Assembly: GCA_938075305.1 (NCBI GenBank)
Contig: CALJGV010000003.1
Coordinates: forward strand, 1-59,412
Length of the DNA: 59,412 bases
Direction: 5' to 3'
Source of the DNA: an uncultured bacterium
GTDB taxonomy: Bacteria > Planctomycetota > UBA1135 > GCA-002686595
The notes beneath the pieces were generated by a model, which was not told the DNA's origin, ran no database searches, and was given only the letters and a program-made list of their open reading frames with translations. Of the stretch, positions 1 through 10,992 are shown in pieces; the first letter of the stretch is position 1; every line of letters begins with the position of its first letter. The translations under genes were made by a program, and so were the position numbers.

Positions 1-18
1 TGACCCCTCGAGGGGTCA
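1..18. repeat. Perfect 18-bp palindrome at window edge
   Basis: TGACCCCT-CG-AGGGGTCA is its own reverse complement. It lies at the very edge, so whether it ends an upstream gene or is a protein-binding site cannot be decided from this window. Confidence 0.5.
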
Positions 19-82
19 GCGGCTTCTCTTGTGCCAGGGCGTGCGGCGAGGGCAGAAATGAACTTCGGCGGGGGAAGCCTGT

Positions 83-125
83 TACCTAGTTCGTCTAGGT
101 ATTCTATACCTAGACGAACTAGGTG
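83..125. promoter_or_regulatory. Double dyad, probable operator of the PadR gene set
   Basis: Two copies of the dyad TACCTAG-N5-CTAGGTA lie side by side (83-101 and 107-125, the second with one terminal mismatch). Their spacers are reverse complements (TTCGT and ACGAA). Together they therefore form a perfect 19-bp inverted repeat, 84-102 and 106-124, around a 3-base centre. Dyad centres are 24 bp apart. The site lies about 65 bp before the first gene of a set containing a PadR repressor, a typical place for an autoregulatory operator. Assignment to that regulator is inference. Confidence 0.7.
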
Positions 126-189
126 TACCGCAGCGCTACCGGCCGCGGTTCAGGGCTCCTGGAGTCCAAATCATCAGCCCCCTCTCCCC

Positions 190-750
190 ATGCGTCGCCA
201 TCTCCGCCCCCTCCTCGTCGTCCTCTCGCCTGCCGTGGTCGGTGCGATCCTCCGGTCGCTGCAGATCATGACCGCCAATCGAGAGTTCACCGCGAGCGCC
301 GGCATGGTCGCCCCCTCCGAGGTGGCTCACGCGCTCGCGATGGCCGACGAGCTCTTCGCCATGGGCCTCATCGTCAGCCTGGCTGCTGCTCTCGTATGGC
401 TCGGGTCCGCGTTCAAGCGGAGCCGGCCTGAGCTGCTGGCGTGCATGCTCGTCCTCATCGGGCTCGTGATCGCCATTGGCGGGACGCGCCAGCTGAGCTC
501 GATCAACCGCGAGATCGCAGACCCCGAAGGGCAGGCGCTCGACCCCGAGGTCTACCAGGCGACCTACCGCACCGCGGGGCCGGTGATCTCGTCCACCCAG
601 TTCGCGGCCGCCGCACCTCAGCTCGAGGATCAACTCTACGGAGGGAGCTCGCTTCGACTCCTAGGCGTCGCCCTCGCCCTGGCCGCTGCCGCCTTCAAGG
701 CCGGGGGAAGCGCCCGATGGGAGGCCGCCAGGACCAAGGCGGCCTCCTGA
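190..750 (+). CDS. Hypothetical membrane protein upstream of padR-like gene
   Basis: No family recognised. From the ATG at 190 the product is 186 residues, with hydrophobic segments near residues 6-22, 55-74, 82-98 and 158-174, so it is probably a small integral membrane protein with a roughly 60-residue polar part between segments 3 and 4. The reading frame is open back to a GTG at 31, but that start would place the double dyad inside the gene, so the ATG is preferred. It is first in line after the dyad and is followed, after 76 bp, by a PadR regulator and a permease-prefix protein, suggesting a small regulated membrane-protein unit. Confidence 0.6.
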   Translation: MRRHLRPLLVVLSPAVVGAILRSLQIMTANREFTASAGMVAPSEVAHALAMADELFAMGLIVSLAAALVWLGSAFKRSRPELLACMLVLIGLVIAIGGTRQLSSINREIADPEGQALDPEVYQATYRTAGPVISSTQFAAAAPQLEDQLYGGSSLRLLGVALALAAAAFKAGGSARWEAARTKAAS

Positions 751-826
751 CCACACCCAGCCTCCCGAGCCCTTCGGCGTACCGTCCCCGCCATCCCGCC
801 GCCTCAACTACATCCTCCCTGTCCCC

Positions 827-1186
827 ATGGGCCCCAAGAACAAGCTGCCGCGCGGCACCCTCGAGCACCTGATCCTCCGAGGAATCAGCCGCATCCCTCA
901 ACATGGCTACGCGCTCGCCCGATGGATCGAGCAGCGCTCGGAGGGCGCCATCCTCATCGAGGAGGGGAGCCTCTATCCGGCCATGCACCGCCTCGAGCAA
1001 GCCGGGTACCTCTCGTCCAGCTGGGGCCAGGCGGAGTCGGGGCGGCGCGCGAAGATCTACTCCATCACCTCCCGCGGCCAAGGCGAGCTCGTGGAGCGAA
1101 ACGAGCGATGGCGTGAGCTGACCGGCGCGATCGCCCTGGTCCTGCGCTGCGCCTTCCCCACCTTCACCGCAGCAGGTGCACGATGA
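827..1186 (+). CDS. PadR-family transcriptional regulator
   Basis: A 119-residue winged helix-turn-helix repressor. Family hallmarks are a short N-terminal helix (LPRGTLEHLIL), the HGYALARWI segment, the recognition region GSLYPAMHRLEQAGYL near residues 46-61 and the wing RRAKIYSITSRGQ. Only a short tail follows, as in the small PadR subclass usually found beside permease-prefix genes in Acidobacteria and Planctomycetes. Its stop overlaps the next start by 4 bp (ATGA), so it is probably translationally coupled to the membrane protein that follows. The double dyad at 83-125 is the likely binding site. The effector cannot be read from sequence. Confidence 0.9.
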   Translation: MGPKNKLPRGTLEHLILRGISRIPQHGYALARWIEQRSEGAILIEEGSLYPAMHRLEQAGYLSSSWGQAESGRRAKIYSITSRGQGELVERNERWRELTGAIALVLRCAFPTFTAAGAR

Positions 1187-2454
1187 GCTCGCACGACCGG
1201 GAAGTAAGAGAGGAGCTCGAGCTCCACGTGGAGCTGCTCGCCGAGCAGCTCACCGCCGAAGGGATGGCTCCTGATGCAGCGCAGGCCGAGGCCCGGCGCC
1301 GGTTCGGGGACATCGACGCCCTCGAGGACGAATGCGTGGACCTGCGGCACGGCTTCCTTAGCCGGCTGCGAGGGCGGGCTGTGGCCCTGGCACTCAGCCC
1401 TCGCGGGTACGAGTGGCTGCTGCTGGCTGTGATCGGGATCAACCTGGCCTGGCCGATGATCGACCGGGACTGGGTCCACAACAGCTGGTGGGCCACGCTC
1501 GGAATCTTCGCCTTGGCCGCCTACTCGGGACCCGAGCTGGCGCGGTCGCTCGCCCCTTCGCCCACGGGAGCCGCGCGCTCCAGCGTTCCCTGGCGCGTCT
1601 TCGCGGGGCTCGCGGTGGTGGGCCTGCTGCCGAGCTTTCATGCGGGGGTCACGCGGGACACGTTCCCCGCTGGCCGCGAGGCCGCGGTGACCGCCTGGGA
1701 CGTGGCGTCCGGAGCCCCGGAGAAGAGCTGGCTCGACGTCGCTCCCATCCGGCCCCTGGCAGAGGTCATCGCATACGGCTTCGGGGGCCCAACCCCGAGG
1801 CTCATGACCCCTTACAGCCCCGAGGGCAGCCAGTCCTCCAGCCTCGACCGGCAGATCGAGCGGGGCCTCGGCTCACCGCCGCGCTGGGTGACGGTGCCCA
1901 TGGCCTCACTCTTCTACGCGGCGGCGTGCTGGGTCCTCCTGTGCCTCCTGCTCCTCACGGCGCGCTCCCGACGAGGCACGAGCCCGGCCGATCCAGCCAC
2001 GGCCCTCGCTTCACCGTCGCTCGGGCTCCTCGCTCTCTGCCCCGCGCTGGGACTGCTCCCCGAACCCGCCACAGCGGTACTCCAGGGTGAGCTGTCAGGG
2101 TCCCCGGACTTCAGGGGCCTCGGCGACCTCCTCGCCTTCGGGGTGTTCCTCTCCTGGTACGTGGTGCCCACGGCCATCGGCGCCTTCGCCCTTCGATCGG
2201 CCGTGGCTCGTCGCGCGAGTGAACTCGTCCCCGAGGTGGCCCGGCAACGGTGGAGCCTCGACCTGGTCCGGGCGCTCCCGCTCTTCTTGGTGTTGACGCC
2301 CCTCGTCCTCGGCATCTTCGAGCGGCAGGCCGGATTCTGGTCCAACGAGCCCTGGCTCGTGCGGCTGGTGGGCCCCACGCTCCTCGCGGCGGTGGTCCTG
2401 ACCGTGCTCCTGGCCCGCTCGGGCCGCGGCGTCCGGGGCGAACCAGCGGCCTGA
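1183..2454 (+). CDS. Permease-prefix-domain membrane protein
   Basis: 423 residues. Positions 5-50 match the permease prefix domain: an acidic amphipathic helix (REELELHVELLAEQL), then EGMAPDAAQAEARRRFGD and a DECVDLR-like end. In this family the domain normally precedes a MacB/FtsX-type permease. Here it is followed by hydrophobic segments (about 78-95, 105-120, 140-153, 238-258, 280-300, 315-335, 365-380 and 395-410) but no recognisable MacB periplasmic domain or FtsX signature. It starts inside the PadR stop codon. The pairing with a PadR gene is the usual context of the domain; the cargo or activity is unknown. Confidence 0.75.
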   Translation: MSSHDREVREELELHVELLAEQLTAEGMAPDAAQAEARRRFGDIDALEDECVDLRHGFLSRLRGRAVALALSPRGYEWLLLAVIGINLAWPMIDRDWVHNSWWATLGIFALAAYSGPELARSLAPSPTGAARSSVPWRVFAGLAVVGLLPSFHAGVTRDTFPAGREAAVTAWDVASGAPEKSWLDVAPIRPLAEVIAYGFGGPTPRLMTPYSPEGSQSSSLDRQIERGLGSPPRWVTVPMASLFYAAACWVLLCLLLLTARSRRGTSPADPATALASPSLGLLALCPALGLLPEPATAVLQGELSGSPDFRGLGDLLAFGVFLSWYVVPTAIGAFALRSAVARRASELVPEVARQRWSLDLVRALPLFLVLTPLVLGIFERQAGFWSNEPWLVRLVGPTLLAAVVLTVLLARSGRGVRGEPAA

Positions 2455-2503
2455 CGGGTTGCGGGGGGTGGCAGGTGAGCGGTCACCCTGCGAAGCTCGC
2501 TCC

Positions 2504-4660
2504 ATGCCCCTGCTCATCCTCTCTGCCCTCCTGACCGCGCAGCTCCCCACCGCGCCCAGGGCTACTCTCTCCTTCGAGGCCCCCCACCCTCTGATGGCCG
2601 GAGGCGCCCCCATCCAGCTCGACGGTCAGACCACGCCGCGCTTCGTGGACTGGGACAGCGACGGGCGGCGCGACCTGCTCGTCGCCTCGGGAAACGGCGC
2701 CGTCTGGATCTGCCGCGGGGACCGTGAGGGAACGCTCGCGCAACCAGAGCGCGTCGAGGCGGCGGGCCGCTCCGCATGGGGCGACCGCTCGACGGGCGCC
2801 GCCGTCGCGGACATGAACGGGGACGGGCTGGAGGACCTCTTCGTGGGCACCCAGGCCGGGCGCCTGCACGTCTACCTGAACCGCGGTAGGCGCGGCGCCT
2901 GGCGCTTCGACGCGGAGGACTTCCAGTTCGGGCTCCCCGCCGGCTGCGGGGCCCGCTTCGACGTGGGCGATCTGGACGACGACGGGACCCTGGACATCGT
3001 CACCGGCGAGTTCGACGGTCCCCTGCGCTGGATGCGGGGTATCCCCCTCGGGAGCCAGGCCGAGAAGGGGCCCTACTTCCAAGCCCCCGAGCGCATCGGC
3101 CAGCTGGGCGAAGCCTACAACTCGGCCCCACGGCTCCGCGACCTCGAGGGGGACGGGGACCTCGACCTGCTCATGGGCGTGAACTGGGGCTACGTGGCGC
3201 TCTTCGAGCAGCGCGAGGCCGGCGCGCCGCCAACCTTCGGTCCAAAGACGCTGATGGAGAACGTCACCACCGGCCAGTCCGTCAAGCTGCGCGAGCTCAT
3301 CAAGGACAACACCACCCCCGAACTCGCCGACGTGGACGGGGACGGGGTGCTCGACCTCATCTCGGGCGGGCTGAACGGGACCGTCTGGTGGATGCGCGGG
3401 GTCGGTCACGCCGACCACATCGGGCGCCTTGAGCGCGCGCTCTCCGATCACGGGGAGCAGATCGGCCGCGCCCTCAAGGACGACGAGGTCCTGCGCGGCG
3501 AGGTCTTCGGCGCGCTGCGCGCCCTCCGGAACGATCTGGGCCGGGGGTTTCTGACCGACGCCGCCAGGAGGGAGCTCCTCCGCTCGCTCCTGAAGCTCGC
3601 CGAGGAGCACCCCGTCGCCCTCCGGCGAAGCCAGCGGGACACGGAGGCGGACCCGTTCAGCACCCCGCTCTTCGGGCAGTTCGCCGTCGTCCTGAAGAAC
3701 GCCGCGCCGGACACGGCGAGGGGCCGCGGGGCCGTCGCCCGCGCCCTCGGGGAATCAGAGGGCTACGCCCGGCTCCTGGCGGACCTCGGCGTGGTCTTCG
3801 TGGACAACGCCCGGGCCAGCGAGCCCCAGCTCGACGCCATGTACCGGGTCCTCTCCGCCATGCCCCGGGAGGTCTGGGACGTCGAGGTGATCGGCGTCGC
3901 GGACTGGGTCGGCCCCGGCGCCAAGAACCCGGGAGTGAAGGGCCGCAGCGGCGTGAACATCTTCGCCATGGACCTCGGCGTGCGAGAGAACAGCTTCGGC
4001 CCCGACTCCCCGCGCCGCGGCGTCACCGACGTCTACCTGATCTGTCTCGCCCACGAGGTCGCCCACAACATGCTCGACACCGTCGGCCAGCGGCGCCGCC
4101 CGGACCTCTTCCGTCGCAAGTTCCAGGGCCTCCAGCGGGCCGCCGGAGACGCGATCGTCTTCCACGAGGAGGTGACCCGGGGCTACGACCGCGACGCGAC
4201 CCGCGCCCGGTTCCGCGAACTCGAGCTGTGGGACGGAGAGGAGAACACCTGGGACGCCGCGTGGACGCGCTACTTCCATGAGGAGCGACGCTTCGATCGG
4301 TCCCACGTCCGGGGCAACGTCGAGTTCTTCCTGAAGGCCCCTCAGGAGGCCTTCGCCACCCTCGCCAACCAGTGGTTCACCGACAGCGAACTCATGGTCG
4401 AGTTCGCCAAGGTCCGCTTCGACGCCGGCTTCCCCGCCTGCGCCGACCAGATGCTGCTGATCGCCGAGTACCTCAGCGACGGCGGCCCTAGCGCCCCCTC
4501 CTACAGCCTTGCGCCCGGTGGCGAGTTCAGCGCCGGCAGCCTGCGGATCCGGCGTGACTCGAAGGGGCGCATCAAGGAGCTCCGGGGCGAGACGCTCCGC
4601 GCGAGCTTCGACTACACCTCCGACGACCTCGTCGAGGCCTTCGACCTGCGGGTGGACTGA
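2504..4660 (+). CDS. Exported FG-GAP repeat protein with C-terminal zincin-type motif
   Basis: 718 residues with a signal peptide over the first 20 or so. The N-terminal half carries at least five Asp-rich FG-GAP/VCBS calcium-type motifs (DWDSDGRRDLL, DMNGDGLEDLF, DLDDDGTLDIV, DLEGDGDLDLL and DVDGDGVLDLI, near residues 48, 103, 156, 214 and 276), predicting a beta-propeller. The second half contains HEVAH at 517-521, a gluzincin-like zinc-binding HExxH, with a possible third ligand at Glu615 in QEAFATLANQW. This suggests a secreted metallopeptidase displayed on a propeller. The ATG at 2504 is chosen over an in-frame TTG 45 bp upstream because it places the signal sequence at the N-terminus. 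It converges with gcvP across a strong hairpin. Confidence 0.8.
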   Translation: MPLLILSALLTAQLPTAPRATLSFEAPHPLMAGGAPIQLDGQTTPRFVDWDSDGRRDLLVASGNGAVWICRGDREGTLAQPERVEAAGRSAWGDRSTGAAVADMNGDGLEDLFVGTQAGRLHVYLNRGRRGAWRFDAEDFQFGLPAGCGARFDVGDLDDDGTLDIVTGEFDGPLRWMRGIPLGSQAEKGPYFQAPERIGQLGEAYNSAPRLRDLEGDGDLDLLMGVNWGYVALFEQREAGAPPTFGPKTLMENVTTGQSVKLRELIKDNTTPELADVDGDGVLDLISGGLNGTVWWMRGVGHADHIGRLERALSDHGEQIGRALKDDEVLRGEVFGALRALRNDLGRGFLTDAARRELLRSLLKLAEEHPVALRRSQRDTEADPFSTPLFGQFAVVLKNAAPDTARGRGAVARALGESEGYARLLADLGVVFVDNARASEPQLDAMYRVLSAMPREVWDVEVIGVADWVGPGAKNPGVKGRSGVNIFAMDLGVRENSFGPDSPRRGVTDVYLICLAHEVAHNMLDTVGQRRRPDLFRRKFQGLQRAAGDAIVFHEEVTRGYDRDATRARFRELELWDGEENTWDAAWTRYFHEERRFDRSHVRGNVEFFLKAPQEAFATLANQWFTDSELMVEFAKVRFDAGFPACADQMLLIAEYLSDGGPSAPSYSLAPGGEFSAGSLRIRRDSKGRIKELRGETLRASFDYTSDDLVEAFDLRVD

Positions 4661-4669
4661 CCGGCGCCG

Positions 4670-4701
4670 GGCGAGCAGCACCCGTGGAGGTGCTGCCCGC
4701 C
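4670..4701. terminator. Hairpin between convergent genes
   Basis: GGCG-A-GCAGCACC (4670-4682) pairs with GGTGCTGC-C-CGCC (4689-4701) around a 6-base loop: 12 pairs and one A/C mismatch. It fills the 51-bp gap between the convergent FG-GAP gene and gcvP. There is no T-run, so its role in termination is inferred from position and strength. Confidence 0.55.
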
Positions 4702-4711
4702 GAGGCGGGGC

Positions 4712-7726
<3,015 letters not shown>

Positions 7727-7931
7727 AGTCTACCGACCGTCCCGGTCCGACGATGGATCCCCCCGATTCAGTGCAACGGTCGTCTCAGACCGCCGCCAAC
7801 CTGGGCCCCGGATCTCACCGCGGGCCATTGCCGCAGGGCCACGGACCCGGGGCCTCGATACCTGCTCGGAGGGCGGCGGGATCGGAGGGTCCCCGTAGGT
7901 CGATCCGTCGCGGGCGACTACCTTGGTCCCC

Positions 7932-8645
7932 ATGGATAGCAAGGCACTGCTGGGTCTCGAGGTCGTGGAGGACCGCACGGACGGGGCGCGCTGCGATGAG
8001 GGCTTCCTCACCCTCCGTCGGCTCGTGCTCCGCAACGTCTATGGAGACGGCAGCGCGTCGGAGCCCTACCCCTGCGATGTCCTCGAGCGCCCCGGCAGCG
8101 ACGCCGTGGTGGCCGTGCTCTACGAGCGCCACGAGGGGGGCATCCGCGTCCTCCTCCGGGAGGCACCCCGGGGGCCGGTGTACCTGCGCAAGCACAAGAC
8201 GTTCGTGCACCCCGACCCCCGCGAGTACCGCTCCATCCTGGAGGTGGTCGCGGGCCTCGTGGAGGACTGCGACGCCCCGGGGGCCGACGGCCTCCGCGCC
8301 CGCGCGGTGATCGAGGCGCGCGAGGAGGCCGGGGTCGAGGTCGCCCCGGCGGCGTGCGTCATGCTGGGCGGCGAGACCTTCGCGAGCCCGGGCACCACTG
8401 ATGAGAAGCTCTACTTCTGCGCCGTCGAGACCCCCCTCGCGGAACGGGGGGAGGCCGTCGGTGACGGGACGGTGATGGAGGAGTGGTCGCGGGTCCACCT
8501 GGTGAGCCTCGGGGAGGCCATCACCATGTGCCGGGACGGCCGGATCCCCGACATGAAGACGGAGGTGGCCCTCCTCCGCCTCGCGGACCACCTCGGCTAC
8601 GTCCCGGCCCTCGACGCCTTCGTGGAGGACCTCCCCGCCCGATGA
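7932..8645 (+). CDS. Nudix hydrolase
   Basis: 237 residues, resembling ADP-sugar or nucleoside-diphosphate-linked pyrophosphatases of the Nudix superfamily. The Nudix helix signature is visible as GLVED...ARAVIEAREEAGVEV, with the metal-binding R-E-E at 130-132. The segment after the first Gly is a few residues longer than the canonical G-x5-E-x7-REUxEE box because of the insert CDAPGADG. The EKLYFCAVE and VMEEW strands are typical of the ADP-ribose pyrophosphatase group. The ATG at 7932 is preferred to an in-frame TTG three codons upstream. The stop overlaps the next start by 4 bp, coupling it to the oxidoreductase. The substrate cannot be assigned. Confidence 0.85.
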   Translation: MDSKALLGLEVVEDRTDGARCDEGFLTLRRLVLRNVYGDGSASEPYPCDVLERPGSDAVVAVLYERHEGGIRVLLREAPRGPVYLRKHKTFVHPDPREYRSILEVVAGLVEDCDAPGADGLRARAVIEAREEAGVEVAPAACVMLGGETFASPGTTDEKLYFCAVETPLAERGEAVGDGTVMEEWSRVHLVSLGEAITMCRDGRIPDMKTEVALLRLADHLGYVPALDAFVEDLPAR

Positions 8646-9625
8646 GCGGCGCCTCCTCCCAAGGCACCGCCCTACGCGCGGGGATCGTCGGCGCTCGCCG
8701 CGTCCGCCAGGGCCTCGGCCCCTTCGTGGCCCGGGACCTCGCCGCCTCCGGGGTCGAGGTGGCCATGGTTCTCGGCACCACGGAGGAGACCGCCCGCGCC
8801 GCCGCCGAACAGGTGGGCGAACAGGTCGCTCGGGCCAGCGGCGCCTCGCCGCCCCGCTGGACCACGGACCCCGAGGAGTTCGACGCCGCGGATCTACAGC
8901 TGGCGTGTGTGCTCAGCCCCGCCGGCACCCACCTCCACCACGTGGAGCGCGCGCTCGCCGCCGGCCGCCACGTGCTCTGCGAGAAGCCCTTCCTCTGGGG
9001 CCGCGAGCCGCGCTGGAGCGAGACCGCCGCAGAGCTCGAGGCGCGCTTCCGCGCCGCCGGCCGTGTGCTCGCCGTCAACGCCCAGTGGCCCTGGACCCTC
9101 GACACCCACGGAGCGGTCACCGGCCGGCGGGAGGACCCGGTCCGCACCCTGGTCATGGGGCTGACCCCGGCATCGAAGGGGCTGCAGATGATCGGGGACG
9201 CGCTCCCCCACCCGCTCAGCCTCGCCCAGGCCCTGCGCCCGGATCTCGAGCGAACGGCCGCCGTGGAGGTCATCGAGCCGGATCAGAACCGGATGGAGAT
9301 CGTCCTGCTCCTGGAGGGCGCCCGCGGCGCCATGAAGGTCCGCGTCCTCCTCGACGGAACGGAGGCGCCCGGACCGAGGGCCGCGTGGTTCTCCGTGGAC
9401 GGGCGGCGGGCCGACCGGATCATCGACCCGGCGGACTACTCGCTCGCCCTCCGATCCGGGGACACGCTGGTGTCCCTGCCGGACCCGCTGACCGCGCGGA
9501 TCGCGTCCTTCGTGGAGCAGGTCCGGAGCGGCGCCCCCTGTCCCTGGACCCGCCCGGGTGACCTCAGTCGCCGCGCGACCATGCTCGAGGCCGCGACCGC
9601 CGCCCTCAACGCCATCCGGCTCTGA
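8642..9625 (+). CDS. Gfo/Idh/MocA-family oxidoreductase
   Basis: 327 residues. A Rossmann-type N-terminus (LRAGIVGARRVRQGLGP, about 10-26; a degenerate GxGxxG) is followed by the family signature LCEKPF at 112-117, whose Lys115 is the conserved catalytic-site lysine. These enzymes oxidise or reduce sugars and cyclitols with NAD(P). The start ATG overlaps the Nudix stop (ATGA), so the two are probably coexpressed, and a shared role in nucleotide-sugar or sugar metabolism is plausible. The nucleotide-binding loop differs from the usual GxGxxG/A (GARRVRQG), so cofactor binding or activity may be altered. Confidence 0.8.
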   Translation: MSGASSQGTALRAGIVGARRVRQGLGPFVARDLAASGVEVAMVLGTTEETARAAAEQVGEQVARASGASPPRWTTDPEEFDAADLQLACVLSPAGTHLHHVERALAAGRHVLCEKPFLWGREPRWSETAAELEARFRAAGRVLAVNAQWPWTLDTHGAVTGRREDPVRTLVMGLTPASKGLQMIGDALPHPLSLAQALRPDLERTAAVEVIEPDQNRMEIVLLLEGARGAMKVRVLLDGTEAPGPRAAWFSVDGRRADRIIDPADYSLALRSGDTLVSLPDPLTARIASFVEQVRSGAPCPWTRPGDLSRRATMLEAATAALNAIRL

Positions 9626-9702
9626 TCCACCCCCGACGACAATCGCGGGGCCGCGGCGCCCGGACCGCCGCCGGCCCCTATGATCGTCCCCCGATCGCGC
9701 CC

Positions 9703-10920
9703 ATGAAGCATGCCATCCACGACTTCTCCGCCAAGCTGCGGCAGCCCTCGGTGGCTCCGACGCTCCAGGCCTACGTGGAGTGGCGCCGCGCCGTCGAGGC
9801 CGCGCGTGCTGACGACGCCCCCGAGCCGCCCATGCCCCCCATCGCGCCGGTGTCCATCAACCTGGACCTGACCGTGGCGTGCAACTACCGCTGCACCCAC
9901 TGCATCGACTGGGACGTGCTCAACACGAAGCATCGCCTGGCAGAGGACGAGCTGCGGGCGTCCATCGAGCTCATGCGCGAGCGCGGGCTCAAGTCGGTGA
10001 TCCTGATCGGCGGCGGCGAGCCGACCCTCTACCCCGGCTTCGTGGGCTTCGTGGACTTCCTGAAGGACCTCGGCCTCCAGGTGGCGATCGTCACCAACGG
10101 GAGCCGCGGGGACCGGCTCATGGAGGTGGTGGGGTTTCTCGACGAGCGCGACTGGATCCGGATGTCCCTGGACTCCGGCTCCAACGAGCTCTTCGCGGCC
10201 ATGCACAAGCCGACCTCCAGCAAGGTCACCCTCGACGCCATCTGCGAGTGGGTTCCGCGCATCAAGGCCGCGAACCCCGCGCCGCGTCTGGGCTTCAGCT
10301 ACATCATCGTCTGGCAGGGCGCGACCCGCGACGAGACGCCCCTCCACGAGAACATCCACGAGATCGTCCTCGCGGCCGAACGCGCCGCGAACGCGGGCTT
10401 CGACTACATCTCGTTCAAGCCGATCCTGGAGCGCCAGGAGGACGGCGCGGAGGTCATGGACCCCACGAAGGCCGCCGAGGCCGAGCAGGAGGTCGCGGTC
10501 CGCATCCGGGGCGAGGTGGAGAAGGCCAAGGAGTTCGTGAGCGAGGCCTTCGACGTCTACGAGAGCGTCAACCTCAGGATGCTGGAGGACGGCTCCTGGC
10601 GGCAGTCCACCAGGCAGCCCGCCACCTGCCACATGCAGGCCCTGCGGCAGGTCCTGACCCCCCTGGGGGTGTACAACTGCCCCGCCCACCGCGGCGTGGA
10701 CAAGGCCCGCGTCGGGGACAAGCCCGCCTACGCGAGCGAGGCCAACGCCGCCGCCACGGGCGAGGCGGTCGCGGGGCTGCTCGACGCCTTCGACGCGAGC
10801 CACGAGTGCCGCCACGTCACCTGCCTGTACCACGATGTGAACTGGTGGATCGAGGGCATGGTGAAGGACGGCAGAGACCCCGTCGAGGTCGGCGCAGAGA
10901 ACGCCGACTACTTCCTCTAG
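9703..10920 (+). CDS. Radical SAM protein with C-terminal Cys cluster
   Basis: 405 residues. The radical SAM CxxxCxxC motif is C60-NYR-C64-TH-C67, followed by the GGGEPTLYPG SAM-binding segment and a barrel with VTNGS and SLDSGS strands. The C-terminal part contains C309, C326, C369 and C374 (CHMQ, CPAHR and CRHVTC), a spacing reminiscent of SPASM or twitch auxiliary [4Fe-4S] domains. SPASM enzymes typically modify peptides, carbohydrates or proteins. No precursor peptide is visible next to it. The neighbours (Nudix and Gfo/Idh upstream, a heptosyltransferase-like GT9 73 bp downstream) suggest sugar or cell-surface chemistry rather than RiPP maturation. This is inference. Confidence 0.85.
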   Translation: MKHAIHDFSAKLRQPSVAPTLQAYVEWRRAVEAARADDAPEPPMPPIAPVSINLDLTVACNYRCTHCIDWDVLNTKHRLAEDELRASIELMRERGLKSVILIGGGEPTLYPGFVGFVDFLKDLGLQVAIVTNGSRGDRLMEVVGFLDERDWIRMSLDSGSNELFAAMHKPTSSKVTLDAICEWVPRIKAANPAPRLGFSYIIVWQGATRDETPLHENIHEIVLAAERAANAGFDYISFKPILERQEDGAEVMDPTKAAEAEQEVAVRIRGEVEKAKEFVSEAFDVYESVNLRMLEDGSWRQSTRQPATCHMQALRQVLTPLGVYNCPAHRGVDKARVGDKPAYASEANAAATGEAVAGLLDAFDASHECRHVTCLYHDVNWWIEGMVKDGRDPVEVGAENADYFL

Positions 10921-10992
10921 GAGCTCCCCCAGCCCGGGATCCCGGCCTTGGGGCTCGACGCCGCTGGCCACCCGGGCGGACAATCCCGGCCG

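Noticed and set aside
31..189. Extended N-terminus of the first membrane protein from GTG at 31
   Set aside because: It would encode the double dyad and has no conserved-looking sequence; the ATG at 190 directly precedes the first hydrophobic segment.
7727..7931. Glycine riboswitch upstream of gcvP
   Set aside because: No recognisable glycine-riboswitch consensus in either orientation, and only 205 bp shared with the divergent Nudix gene.
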